Below, one piece after another: positions 54,102-63,284 of a DNA stretch of 64,000 bases. The notes beneath the pieces are model-generated. The model searched no databases. It was given only the letters and a program-made list of their open reading frames with translations, and had not been told where the DNA came from. A program made the translations under genes and the position numbers. The stretch comes from Stenotrophomonas indicatrix (GTDB lineage Bacteria; Pseudomonadota; Gammaproteobacteria; Xanthomonadales; Xanthomonadaceae). The stretch lies in the NCBI GenBank assembly GCA_041545745.1, contig CP168152.1, positions 2,602,001-2,666,000 on the forward strand, read 5' to 3'. Position 1 is the first letter of the stretch. Every line of letters begins with the position of its first letter.

Positions 54102-54782
54102 ATGTCCTCTCCCGCTTTACCCTGGAATGGCACCCTGCTGCTGGATGCACACGTTGCCGTGCTGCAGGGCCACGCCGGTGACAGCGCTGCGCATGCGCAT
54201 TACGCCCATCAACTGCTGCTGAGCGAAGGCGCGCCCTGGCAGATCGAGATCGATGGCGCGCGGCAGCAAGGCCAGCGCTTATGGCTGCCCTCCTTCCAGC
54301 CACACGCGATCCTGTCGGGGCCCGCTGACGGCTGCACGGTGTTCCTCGAACCGGCGCATGCCGACCTCGAACAGATCCAGCAGCATCTGCAGTCATTGCC
54401 AGGCAATGCCGCGCAGCTGCACGAGTGGCTGCCGCGACTGAGCCGCCCGCAGCCCCTGGACCGTCGCGTGCAGGCGGCGCTGGCCCGCATCACCCAGCAC
54501 CTGCCCGGCCCGGTGCCGGCCGCCGATATCGCCGAGGCCGCGCATCTGTCGACCAGCCAGCTGCATCGGCGCTTCCAGTCCGAGCTGGCGGTGACCCTGC
54601 GCGGCTGGGTGCTGTGGCAACGGCTGCGCAGCGCGCTGGCGCATCATCTGCACGGACATAGCCTGACCGACAGCGCGCATGCTGCCGGTTTCGCCGACCT
54701 TCCCCACCTCTCGCGCAGCCTGCGCCGCATGTTCGGCATCAGCGCCGCACAACTGCAGGGTCTGCAGCTGCACGCGGCCTGA
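54102..54782 (+). CDS. AraC-family transcriptional regulator
   Basis: A 226-residue regulator with a cupin-like N-terminal part of about 110 residues and the AraC helix-turn-helix pair at the end (VPAADIAEAAHLSTSQLHRR, then AGFADLPHLSRSLRRMFGI). ATG 54102 is used; the frame is open upstream to 54045, but that part lies inside the repeat. It converges on the fatty-acid-hydroxylase gene with only eight bases between. Confidence 0.82.
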   Translation: MSSPALPWNGTLLLDAHVAVLQGHAGDSAAHAHYAHQLLLSEGAPWQIEIDGARQQGQRLWLPSFQPHAILSGPADGCTVFLEPAHADLEQIQQHLQSLPGNAAQLHEWLPRLSRPQPLDRRVQAALARITQHLPGPVPAADIAEAAHLSTSQLHRRFQSELAVTLRGWVLWQRLRSALAHHLHGHSLTDSAHAAGFADLPHLSRSLRRMFGISAAQLQGLQLHAA

Positions 54783-54790
54783 CGCCCCGA

Positions 54791-55681
54791 TCAACCGCGC
54801 CTGCGCAGCCCCTCCGGCAGCTCCGGCACATCGCCATGCGGCAGCTCGCGGAAGGGCGCCAGCAGTTGTGCGGAATACGCCTGCGGATAGCCCGGCTGGC
54901 TGCCAATGCCCAGATCACGCTGCCGCAACCGATAGCACGGCGCATCGAACGCCGTCCCCAGCAGGTGGTCCCACACGGTCAGGAACAAGCCGAAATTGAC
55001 GTCGCCCGCAGTGCCATAGCGGATGTGGTGGAAGCGATGCAGCGGCGCCCATGCCATCACCCTGCCCAGCACACCCGGGCGCATGTCCACGTTGGAATGC
55101 TGCAGCAACAACTGGATCGCAATGGCAAACGCCAGCACTGCGGCCACCGGCATCGGCATGCCCAACAGCAGCAGCGGCAGTACGCCGCCCACCGCTTCGG
55201 CGGCCTGGTGCAGTGGGTGTTTCATCAAACCATTGAAGCCATACATGCGGGTCACGCTGTGATGCACCGCATGCAGCCGCCACAACCAGCCGATGCGATG
55301 GCTGGCGTAGTGCACCAGGGTGATGCCAAGGTCAGCCGCGATGATCGCCACCAGCACCTGCAGCGCGAATGGCCACTGCATCGGCCAGACGTGCCAGGGC
55401 ACGATCGCCGCCAGCAGCGGCACCGTGGCGATCGACAGCAGGTTCAGGCTTTCATTGACCAGCGCATGCAGGACGTCGCGCAGGCGGTCACCCTGGTCGT
55501 GGTTGAACGCCCGATCGTACGGCCACAGCCGTTCGGCAGCGAACGACACCGCGATGGCGACAGCCAGCAAGGCAAGCAGCCACAACGGGTCACCGTGGGA
55601 GTGGCCGACCCAGGCGATGGCAGCGGCAACAAAACCCAGCAGGAACAACGGGGCATACAGGCGGAGCATCCAGTGTTTCAT
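54791..55681 (-). CDS. Sterol desaturase / fatty acid hydroxylase superfamily membrane enzyme
   Basis: A 296-residue membrane protein with about four helices and the histidine clusters of the diiron hydroxylases: HYASH near residue 125, HAVHHS a little later and HRFHH near 215. Such enzymes hydroxylate or desaturate lipids or sterol-like molecules using oxygen. The substrate is unknown. ATG 55681 (MKHWMLRLYAPLFLL) gives a clean first helix; longer frames read through repeats. Confidence 0.85.
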   Translation of the reverse strand: MKHWMLRLYAPLFLLGFVAAAIAWVGHSHGDPLWLLALLAVAIAVSFAAERLWPYDRAFNHDQGDRLRDVLHALVNESLNLLSIATVPLLAAIVPWHVWPMQWPFALQVLVAIIAADLGITLVHYASHRIGWLWRLHAVHHSVTRMYGFNGLMKHPLHQAAEAVGGVLPLLLLGMPMPVAAVLAFAIAIQLLLQHSNVDMRPGVLGRVMAWAPLHRFHHIRYGTAGDVNFGLFLTVWDHLLGTAFDAPCYRLRQRDLGIGSQPGYPQAYSAQLLAPFRELPHGDVPELPEGLRRRG

Positions 55682-55769
55682 GGGCAACCCGGGAAGTAAG
55701 GGCCTGCATGTTGGCGGGGCGTACAGACTGTCGGCTTGAACAAACGGCGCAACCCCTGCGTCCACCCTG

Positions 55770-55990
55770 GTAGAGGCCCACCTTGGTGGGCACTGTTGGC
55801 GGGCACTGCTCGCCCACATCCACGCATGGCCTGGATCTACTGTTCGAAGGCCCGGCAAACCACGGTGGGTGCCAACCTTGGCCGGCACCGCTTTTTCCCA
55901 TCCACGCACGGTGTGGCTCTACTACGGGAAGGCCGGCTTTTCCGCATCCAGGCCACCCATTCCCCAGTAGATCCACGCCATGCGTGGATG
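55770..55990. repeat. Five palindromes of the GTAG type upstream of imuA
   Basis: Palindromes are at 55770-55793 (GTAGAGGCCCACC..), 55817-55840, about 55862-55890, 55899-55922 and 55967-55990 (GTAGATCCACGCC..). They belong to at least three sequence types. They fill most of the gap between the fatty-acid-hydroxylase gene and the LexA box and could isolate the imu operon from upstream transcription. There is no gene here. Confidence 0.8.
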
Positions 55991-56038
55991 CTTTTGATCT
56001 GCTCCTTCAGCAAGCTGAAACCCCACCCTCCGATTTCA

Positions 56039-56053
56039 TTAGTAATATTACTC
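56039..56053 (+). promoter_or_regulatory. LexA operator of the imuA-imuB-dnaE2 operon
   Basis: TTAGTAATATTACTC fits the Xanthomonadaceae LexA consensus TTAG-N6-TACT. Its core AGTAATATTACT is a perfect palindrome. It lies 128 bases upstream of the imuA start. LexA-controlled expression after DNA damage is known for this cassette in related bacteria. Confidence 0.85.
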
Positions 56054-56180
56054 ACAAGGCGAGTAGCATGTCCGGTCTCAGCCCCTGATACCGGCCTGTC
56101 GATACTCGCTCCATGCCTGCCGTTTCCGCCCACTTCTGTCGCTTCCCGCCAGCCCGGCACCTCCTTGGGAGGACCGGCTG

Positions 56181-56795
56181 ATGGGCGCCGTCGTCGCCCT
56201 CGACCGCCTGCTGGATGGCCGCCAGGTCTGGCGCGGGCCGGCACGCCAGGGGCAGGCCAGCGACCATCTGGCCAGCGGCCACCCGGCGCTGGACGCGCGC
56301 CTGCCCGGCGGTGGCTGGCCAGCCAGCGGGCTGTGCGAAGTGCTGCAGGCCGCGCCCGGGGTCGGCGAACTGGCCCTGGTCTGGCCGGCGCTGGCAAAAC
56401 TGAGCCAGCATGATCGGCCGATCGTGCTGGTCGCCCCGCCCCACCGCCTGCATGCCCCGGCATGGGCCGCCGCCGGGCTCGACCTGGCCCAGCTGCAGAT
56501 CATCCACGCCGCACCGAAGCAGGCGCTGTGGGCGGCCGAGCAGTGCCTGCGCTCTGCTGCCTGCGCCGCCGTGCTGTGTTGGCCGCAACAGGCCGACGAT
56601 CGCGCCCTGCGTCGCCTGCAGGTTGCTGCCGACAGCGGCCAGTGCCTGGGTTTCGTGTTCCGCGAGCTCCGCGCCGCCCGCAACCCCTCCCCGGCCAGCC
56701 TGCGCCTGCAGCTCGACCACGGCCAGGTGCGGGTGTTGAAGTGCCGCGGCGGGTTGCCACCGGCGCAGCCGTTGCCGCTGGCCATCACCCACTGA
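56181..56795 (+). CDS. imuA: ImuA, SOS mutagenesis accessory protein
   Basis: A 204-residue RecA/SulA-like protein of the mutagenesis cassette. The sequence DHLASGHPALDARLPGGGWP and the later CLGFVFRE, ARNPSPASLRLQL are typical. Unlike RecA, it lacks a complete Walker A motif. ImuA binds RecA and helps recruit ImuB and DnaE2 to damaged DNA. GGAGG precedes ATG 56181 by nine bases. It is the first gene of the cassette; imuB starts nine bases after its stop codon. Confidence 0.93.
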   Translation: MGAVVALDRLLDGRQVWRGPARQGQASDHLASGHPALDARLPGGGWPASGLCEVLQAAPGVGELALVWPALAKLSQHDRPIVLVAPPHRLHAPAWAAAGLDLAQLQIIHAAPKQALWAAEQCLRSAACAAVLCWPQQADDRALRRLQVAADSGQCLGFVFRELRAARNPSPASLRLQLDHGQVRVLKCRGGLPPAQPLPLAITH

Positions 56796-56804
56796 GGCCG
56801 CGCC

Positions 56805-58214
56805 ATGCACTGGGCCTGCCTGTTGTTGCCGCAGCTGGCGCTGGACAGCATGCTGCGCCTGCAGCCCGATCCGCAGCGGCCGCTGGTGCTGCTGCAGGGG
56901 CCGGCGCAGCGTCGTGTGCTGCGTGCGGTCAGCCCGGCCGCGCGGGCAGCGGGATTGCGCCCGGGCATGCTGCTGTCGGCTGCGCAGGTACTGGTGCAGG
57001 ACCTGCAGCTGCACGACTACGATCCCAGCGTCGAACAGCACACCCGGCAGTTTCTGGCCAGCTGGCTGTATGCCACCAGCTCGCTGGTCAGCCTTGATTT
57101 TCCGCATGCGCTGGTGCTGGAGATCGGTGCCAGCCGTGCCCTGTTCGGTGATTGGCTGACGATCGAACAACGCCTGCGCCACGGCCTGCACGAACTGGGC
57201 TTCCGCCATCGCCTGGTCGCCGCCCCCAACCCGCATGCCGCGCGCGTGCTGGCCAATGTGCACGATGGTCTCGGCATCGATGCTCAGCAACTGCCCGCCG
57301 CACTGGCGCAGCTGCCACTGGCGCGTAGTGGCCTGCCCGTTGATGCGGTGACCGTGCTGGCACGCTCCGGCCTGCGCACGCTGGGCGCGGCCTTCGACCT
57401 GCCACGTGAAAGCCTGGCCCGTCGCTTCGCCCCCGGGGTGCTGCAGCAGCTGGATGCCGTGCGCGGCCTGGGCAACGCGCCGTTGCGCTATTACCAGCCG
57501 CCGGACCGGTTCGATGCGCGCATCGAATTCGAATACGAGATCGAATCCAGCCAGGCCCTGCTGTTCCCGCTGCGGCGCCTGCTGCTGGACCTGGCCGCGT
57601 TCCTGTGTTCGCGCGATGGCGGCGTGCAGCGTTTCGACCTGCATTTCGAGCACGACATGCTTCCGGCCAGCGTGCTGACCATCGGCCTGCTCGCCCCCGA
57701 ACGCGATGCGGCGCTGCTGTTCGAGATCGCGCGCAACCGCATGGAAGCCTTCGTCCTGCCCGCCGGCAGCCGTGCGCTGCGCCTGCAGGCCGAGCAGCTG
57801 CCGCCGTTCGTACCGGCCGCGCGTGATCTGTTCGATACGCGCCCAGCGCAGGCGATGCCATGGACCCAGCTGCGAGAGCGACTGCGTGCCCGCCTTGGCG
57901 ATGACGCCGTGCAGCCACTGGCCGTGCAGGCCGACCACCGCCCCGAACGTGCCAGCGGCACCCAACCGCCGACCAAGCCACCTGCCTGGTGGCCGCTACG
58001 CCCCGGCTGGCTGCTGGATACGCCGCAGCCGCTGCGCGATCCGCGCCTGCGTATCGTCGCCGGGCCGGAGCGGATCGAATCGGGCTGGTGGGACCAGGCC
58101 GACGCACGCCGCGACTATTACGTGGTGGAAACCGCGCAGGGCCAACGCGGCTGGGCCTTCCGCACGCGCAATGATCCGCATGCACCGTGGATGCTGCACG
58201 GCTGGTTCGGTTGA
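56805..58214 (+). CDS. imuB: ImuB, catalytically inactive Y-family polymerase homologue
   Basis: A 469-residue protein related to DinB-type polymerases that serves as a scaffold joining DnaE2, the beta clamp and ImuA. The motif positions that hold the metal-binding acidic residues in active Y-family enzymes read [12 protein letters not shown] and lack the SIDEA-type pair, as expected for ImuB. The C-terminal part ([20 protein letters not shown]) is the conserved ImuB tail. Its end is followed five bases later by the dnaE2 start. Confidence 0.92.
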   Translation: MHWACLLLPQLALDSMLRLQPDPQRPLVLLQGPAQRRVLRAVSPAARAAGLRPGMLLSAAQVLVQDLQLHDYDPSVEQHTRQFLASWLYATSSLVSLDFPHALVLEIGASRALFGDWLTIEQRLRHGLHELGFRHRLVAAPNPHAARVLANVHDGLGIDAQQLPAALAQLPLARSGLPVDAVTVLARSGLRTLGAAFDLPRESLARRFAPGVLQQLDAVRGLGNAPLRYYQPPDRFDARIEFEYEIESSQALLFPLRRLLLDLAAFLCSRDGGVQRFDLHFEHDMLPASVLTIGLLAPERDAALLFEIARNRMEAFVLPAGSRALRLQAEQLPPFVPAARDLFDTRPAQAMPWTQLRERLRARLGDDAVQPLAVQADHRPERASGTQPPTKPPAWWPLRPGWLLDTPQPLRDPRLRIVAGPERIESGWWDQADARRDYYVVETAQGQRGWAFRTRNDPHAPWMLHGWFG

Positions 58215-58219
58215 GCCCC

Positions 58220-61200
58220 ATGCACACCGACCTGCCCGGGTACGCCGAGCTGCATTGCCTGTCGGCCTTCAGTTTCCAGCGTGGCGCCTCCATCGCCGAG
58301 GAACTGTTCGCACGCGCCGCCGGCCAAGGCTATCGCGCGTTGGCGATCACCGACGAGTGCTCGTTGGCCGGCATCGTGCGCGCCTGGCAGGCGGCGAAGA
58401 CACACGGCGTGGCGCTGATCGTCGGCGCCGAATTCCAGGTTGAAGACGGGCCGAAGCTGGCCCTGCTGTGCACCGACCAGACAGCCTATGCGGGGCTGTG
58501 CCAACTAATCACGACCTGCCGGCGACGGGCGGCCAAGGGCGAATACCGCTGCCTGCGCGAGGACCTGCATGGACTCCCCGAGGGGCTGCTGTGCCTGTGG
58601 CTGGACCGGCAACCGGCGGCCACCGAACTGGAACTGCTGCACCGTTGTTTTCCACAGCGCCTGTGGCTGGCGGTGGAGCTGCACCACGAACATGACGACA
58701 CGCGCCGGCTGCAACAGTTGCAGGCCTTCGGCGAACGCCACCAGTTGCCACTGGTCGCCAGTGGCGACGTGCACATGCACGTGCGCCGGCGCCGCGCCCT
58801 GCAGGACACGCTGACTGCGATCCGCCACCGCTGCAGCGTGGCCGAGGCCGGCTGGCGGCTGTTTGCCAACGGCGAGCGCCATCTACGCCCACGCACCGCA
58901 CTGGCCCAGCTGTATCCGCCCGAACTGCTGGCTGAAACCCTGCGCATCGCCGAACGCTGCCACTTCACCCTGGACCAGCTGAAATACACCTACCCGCGCG
59001 AACTGGTGCCCGAGGGCCACGACCCGGACAGCTGGCTGCGCGCCTTGGTCGAGAAAAATATTCCCTGGCGTTGGCCAAAGGGCATCGAGCCCGCGCAACG
59101 TGAGCAGATCGAACACGAGCTGGACCTGATCGCGAAGAAACAGTACGCGTCCTACTTCCTCACCGTGCAGGACATCGTAGGTTTCGCGCGCAGCAAGGAC
59201 ATTCTGTGTCAGGGGCGCGGTTCGGCAGCCAACTCGGCGGTGTGTTTCGTACTGGGCGTGACCGAGATCGACCCGGCGCGCAGCAACCTGCTGTTCGAGC
59301 GTTTCATCTCCGCCGAGCGTGATGAACCACCGGACATCGACATCGACTTCGAGCACGAGCGCCGCGAGGAAGTGCTGCAGTACGTGTTCAACCGCTATGG
59401 CCGTGAGCGTGCCGCGTTGACTGCGGTGGCGATCAGCTACCGTGGCCGCAGCGCTATCCGCGATGTCGCCCGTGCGCTGGGCCTACCGATGGACCAGGTC
59501 AACGAGCTGGGCGCGGCGATGGATCATTGGGGCGGCAACATCCCGCTGCCGGAGACCCTGCGCGAGCGCGGTTTTGATCCGGAAACACCGTTGATGCGAC
59601 GGCTGCTGGCATTGACCGCCGAGCTGATCGATTTTCCGCGCCACCTGTCGCAGCATCCGGGTGGCTTCGTGATTTCCGAACACCCGCTGTCGACGTTGGT
59701 GCCGGTGGAGAACGCGGCGATGGCCGACCGCACCGTCATCCAGTGGGACAAGGACGACCTGGACGCCACCGGCCTGATGAAGGTCGACTGCCTGGCACTG
59801 GGCATGCTCACCGCCATCCGCAAATGCCTGGCGATGCTGCAGCAGCATGGCCTGCATGCAGGGCGGATGGATGCCATTCCCTCCAAAGATGCCAGAACCT
59901 ACGACATGATCTGCGCCGCCGACACCATCGGCGTGTTCCAGATCGAATCGCGCGCGCAGATGGCGATGCTGCCACGCATGCAGCCGCGCAATTTCTATGA
60001 CCTGGTGATCGAGGTGGCGATCGTGCGCCCCGGCCCGATCCAGGGCGACATGGTCCACCCCTACCTGGAGCGCCGGCGGATCCTGCGCGAACAGGGCCCG
60101 GATGCGTTGAACGACCCGGACAACCCGCTGTATCCAGCGCGACTGGAACGCGTGTTCGCGCGCACTCTGGGCGTGCCCTTGTTCCAGGAGCAGGTGATGC
60201 AGCTGGCGGTGGATGCAGCTGGCTACACTGCAGGCGAAGCCGATGCCCTGCGCCGCTCGATGGCCGCCTGGAAGCGTCGTGGCGGCCTGGAGCCCCATCG
60301 CGAAAAGCTTCTGACCGGCATGCTGAAAAATGGTTTCAGCCTGGAATACGGCGAGCACCTGTTCGAGCAGATCAAGGGTTTCGGCGATTACGGATTTCCC
60401 GAAAGCCACGCCGCCAGCTTCGCCCTGCTCACCTATGCCAGTTGCTGGCTGAAGTGCCATCATCCGGCCGCGTTCGCCGCCAGCCTGATCAACAGCCAAC
60501 CGCTGGGCTTCTACAGCCCCGACCAGCTGCTGCAGGATGCGCGCCGGCATGGCATCACCGTACTGCCGGTGGACGTGCGCCACAGTGATTGGGACTGCAC
60601 GCTGGACTTCAGCAAAGGCGCGGCGGCAATTCGCCTCGGCCTGCGCCTGGTCGATGGCTGCAGCGAACCGGCCGCGCAGGCCATCATGCGCGAACGCGCG
60701 CGGCGTCCGTTCGACGATGTCGGCGACCTCTGCCAACGCGCCGCACTGGATCGCCGCCAGCAGGGCCTGCTCGCCGATGCCGGCGCCCTGCGCGGCCTCA
60801 GCGGCCATCGCCACCGTGCACGCTGGGATATTTCCGGCGTGGAGAACCGCCTGCCGTTGTTCGACCAGGCCCGCGCCACCGCCGAAGCACGCGTGGCCCT
60901 GCCCCTGCCCAGCGCCTGGGAAGACATGCAGGCCGATTACCGCAGCACCGGCACCACCCTCGGCCGCCATCCGATGTCATTCCTGCGCGCGCAGCTGCGA
61001 ACCCGCGGTTGCCTGGATGCCGCGCAGCTGGCCAGCCACGGCCATGGCCGGCGCGTACGCATCGCCGGCCTGGTACGCATGCGCCAGCGCCCGCAGACCG
61101 CCAGCGGCGTCACCTTCCTTACCCTGGAAGATGAAACCGGCATGGTCAACGCCGTGGTCTGGCGACATCTGGCCGACCGCCAGCACCGCATCCTGGTAGA

Positions 61201-61330
61201 CACGCAGCTGATGCAGATCGATGGCCGACTGGAACGCGTGGATGGCGTGCAGCATGTGATCGTGCAGCGCATGCATTGCCTGGACCAACTGCTGCAGGGA
61301 CTGCGCAGCCACAGCCGCGACTTCCATTGA
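58220..61330 (+). CDS. dnaE2: DnaE2, error-prone DNA polymerase III alpha
   Basis: A 1036-residue translesion polymerase. Domains in order are PHP ([21 protein letters not shown] onward, residues 5-220), the polymerase palm and fingers with catalytic aspartates in [16 protein letters not shown], the helix-hairpin-helix region (about 800-880), and a C-terminal OB fold ([13 protein letters not shown] to GMVNAVVW). The usual length is 1030-1080. The C-terminal clamp region of replicative DnaE is shortened, typical for DnaE2. With ImuA and ImuB it copies past lesions at the cost of mutation. Confidence 0.95.
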   Translation: MHTDLPGYAELHCLSAFSFQRGASIAEELFARAAGQGYRALAITDECSLAGIVRAWQAAKTHGVALIVGAEFQVEDGPKLALLCTDQTAYAGLCQLITTCRRRAAKGEYRCLREDLHGLPEGLLCLWLDRQPAATELELLHRCFPQRLWLAVELHHEHDDTRRLQQLQAFGERHQLPLVASGDVHMHVRRRRALQDTLTAIRHRCSVAEAGWRLFANGERHLRPRTALAQLYPPELLAETLRIAERCHFTLDQLKYTYPRELVPEGHDPDSWLRALVEKNIPWRWPKGIEPAQREQIEHELDLIAKKQYASYFLTVQDIVGFARSKDILCQGRGSAANSAVCFVLGVTEIDPARSNLLFERFISAERDEPPDIDIDFEHERREEVLQYVFNRYGRERAALTAVAISYRGRSAIRDVARALGLPMDQVNELGAAMDHWGGNIPLPETLRERGFDPETPLMRRLLALTAELIDFPRHLSQHPGGFVISEHPLSTLVPVENAAMADRTVIQWDKDDLDATGLMKVDCLALGMLTAIRKCLAMLQQHGLHAGRMDAIPSKDARTYDMICAADTIGVFQIESRAQMAMLPRMQPRNFYDLVIEVAIVRPGPIQGDMVHPYLERRRILREQGPDALNDPDNPLYPARLERVFARTLGVPLFQEQVMQLAVDAAGYTAGEADALRRSMAAWKRRGGLEPHREKLLTGMLKNGFSLEYGEHLFEQIKGFGDYGFPESHAASFALLTYASCWLKCHHPAAFAASLINSQPLGFYSPDQLLQDARRHGITVLPVDVRHSDWDCTLDFSKGAAAIRLGLRLVDGCSEPAAQAIMRERARRPFDDVGDLCQRAALDRRQQGLLADAGALRGLSGHRHRARWDISGVENRLPLFDQARATAEARVALPLPSAWEDMQADYRSTGTTLGRHPMSFLRAQLRTRGCLDAAQLASHGHGRRVRIAGLVRMRQRPQTASGVTFLTLEDETGMVNAVVWRHLADRQHRILVDTQLMQIDGRLERVDGVQHVIVQRMHCLDQLLQGLRSHSRDFH

Positions 61331-61412
61331 CGATACACACCGTCACACAACGAACTGGCCACGATCGACCGGATTCCGCTATCGTCGGCCACGTCCAAGG
61401 AAGGAATACACA

Positions 61413-61919
61413 ATGGCTCGTGCCCTGACCCTGACCACCCTGGTGGTCGCCACACTCGCGTTGCTCGTTTCCGGCTGGACCGCTTGGAACCTGCATCGCA
61501 GCCAGTCACCGCAACGCGTGATCGAAGCGCGCGGCCTGATCATCCACGATGCCAGCGGCCAGCCGCGGGTGATCCTCGGTGCACCGGTCCCCGATCCCCT
61601 CAGCCAAGGCCGCCCGCAGGGGCCGCGTGCCACCCCCTTGTCCGGCGTGATCCTGCTCGGCCCCGATGGTTCCGAGCGCGGCGGCTACGGCACCAGCGAC
61701 CGGGGTGGCGAAGCCCTGCTTACCCTGGACGATGCCACCGGCACCACCGAAGTCTTCAAAGTGGTCGCCAACCCGGACCGCGGTGCCAGCCTGATGGTCA
61801 AGCACCAGAACAACACCGGCGCCATGCTGAGTTCCTGGCAGGGCAAGCCGGAGCTGGTGTTCCTGGACGACAGCGGCCAGTCCTACTACGTGCGACCCGG
61901 CGCCAGCGCCGCGCCCTGA
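61413..61919 (+). CDS. Membrane-anchored protein of unknown function
   Basis: A 168-residue protein with an N-terminal membrane segment (TLTTLVVATLALLVSGWTAW), which is a signal anchor, then a beta-rich periplasmic part with repeated GxxRxxLGAP- and DDxTGT-type turns. ATG 61413 has AAGGAAGG upstream. No domain is recognised. It lies 82 bases after dnaE2 and ends six bases before the stop of the opposite mocR-type gene. The function is unknown. Confidence 0.65.
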   Translation: MARALTLTTLVVATLALLVSGWTAWNLHRSQSPQRVIEARGLIIHDASGQPRVILGAPVPDPLSQGRPQGPRATPLSGVILLGPDGSERGGYGTSDRGGEALLTLDDATGTTEVFKVVANPDRGASLMVKHQNNTGAMLSSWQGKPELVFLDDSGQSYYVRPGASAAP

Positions 61920-61925
61920 GCACGC

Positions 61926-63209
61926 TCAGCGCATCACCGCCGCCAGGTCATCGGCCAATCGCCGTTGCTGCGCCGGGCCGAGTGCCGCACAGGTGATGCG
62001 CAGCCCATGCGCCGGTGCAGCCACGGCAAAGACTTCACCTCCACGCACATGCCAGCCACGCGCGGCCAGCGCCAGCACCTGCGGTGTGCTGTCGGCCGGC
62101 AGTGGCAACCACAGATTCAGGCCTTCCATCGGCACGGGTGTCGGCAGCCCGCGCGCCTGCAACAGCGCCTGCAGACCCTGCAGCCGCTGCTGGTAGCGCT
62201 CACCGGCCGCGGCGACCTTCGCTCGTTGCTGCGCCGACTCCAATACCGCACTGACCGCATCCTGCAACAGGTGGCTGACCCAGCCGGTGCCCGCCGCCAA
62301 GCGCAGGCGCAGGCGCGCCGCGGTCTGCCCATCGCAGGCCAACCAGGCCACGCGCAGGTCCGGGCCCAATGCCTTGGACAACGAACGCAGCAGCGCCCAA
62401 CGCCGACCGTCCATCGGCAACACCGAGTGATAGGCCTGTTGCGAGAGCAGCACGTAGTGATCGTCGATCAGCACCGCCACCTGCGGATAGCCGGCCAGCA
62501 ATTGGCGAAGCGCACGCGCACGCTTCGCATCCAGGCTGGCACCGGTGGGATTGTGTGCGCGTGGGGTCAGCAGCACCGCACGTGCGCCGGCATCCAACGC
62601 CTGCCGCAGTGATTCCACCTGCATGCCGTGCGCATCCACCGCCACCGGCAACGGCGCATGCCCGGCCGCACCGAGTACGTTGAGGCTGCCCAGGAAACAG
62701 GGATCCTCCACTGCGATGCGGTCCCCCGGCAGCAGCCACGCCGACAACAGACGCTCGATGCCATCGACCGCGCCATGGGTCAGTTCCAGCGCATAGCCCG
62801 GCGGGCAATCGGCATCCAGCGAGGCCTGTGCCAGGCGTTGCATGCGTGGATCTACCGTCTCCACCCCATACAGGCGCGAGGTCGTCGCAGCTACGCGCAG
62901 GCTGGGCAGGCAGCGCGGATCCGGATTACCGCCGGCCAGATCATGCAGGGCCAGTCCCGGCGCACTGCCCTCGCGCGCCATCGTCGCTGGCAGGCCGCGC
63001 ACCACGGTGCCGCGACGCCCTGCCGTACTGGCCAGGCCCGCCGCGTCCAGCCGCTTGTAGGCGGCGGCCACGGTATTGCGGTTGACCTCCAGCTGATCGG
63101 CCAGATCCCGCACCGGCGGCAGCACGCTGCCCGCCGCCAGATGGCCACTACCGATGCCCTCGCGGATGCTGTCGAAGATCGCTTCGGCGCTGCTCCCGGT
63201 GATTTTCAT
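61926..63209 (-). CDS. MocR-type (GntR + aminotransferase-like) regulator
   Basis: A 427-residue protein. The N-terminal GntR helix-turn-helix (residues ~8-70, DLADQLEVNRNTVAAAYKRL) is joined to a class I aminotransferase-like domain. The PLP lysine is probably the one in RSLSKALGPDLRVAW, with HNPTG and IDDHY of the cofactor site. MocR proteins bind PLP and regulate B6, GABA or other amine genes. The size is that of PtsJ (about 430), and the neighbour is the PLP-binding yggS, divergent, so a role in PLP homeostasis is likely. A direct repeat in the gap overlaps its own ribosome site. Confidence 0.87.
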   Translation of the reverse strand: MKITGSSAEAIFDSIREGIGSGHLAAGSVLPPVRDLADQLEVNRNTVAAAYKRLDAAGLASTAGRRGTVVRGLPATMAREGSAPGLALHDLAGGNPDPRCLPSLRVAATTSRLYGVETVDPRMQRLAQASLDADCPPGYALELTHGAVDGIERLLSAWLLPGDRIAVEDPCFLGSLNVLGAAGHAPLPVAVDAHGMQVESLRQALDAGARAVLLTPRAHNPTGASLDAKRARALRQLLAGYPQVAVLIDDHYVLLSQQAYHSVLPMDGRRWALLRSLSKALGPDLRVAWLACDGQTAARLRLRLAAGTGWVSHLLQDAVSAVLESAQQRAKVAAAGERYQQRLQGLQALLQARGLPTPVPMEGLNLWLPLPADSTPQVLALAARGWHVRGGEVFAVAAPAHGLRITCAALGPAQQRRLADDLAAVMR

Positions 63210-63210
63210 T

Positions 63211-63245
63211 TTGTCCTATGCCAAACTATCTCTTGTCCTGTGCCA
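63211..63245. promoter_or_regulatory. Direct-repeat operator for the MocR-type regulator
   Basis: TTGTCCTATGCCA (63211-63223) and TTGTCCTGTGCCA (63233-63245) are direct repeats with one mismatch, exactly 22 bp apart (two helix turns). MocR dimers bind such spaced direct repeats. Repeat 1 lies against the start codon of the mocR-type gene and covers its AGGA ribosome site, so it should repress itself. Both lie upstream of yggS. Confidence 0.72.
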
Positions 63246-63284
63246 GTGTATCCCACCCTGGCCACCCCGCACCGGAGGTGCCCC

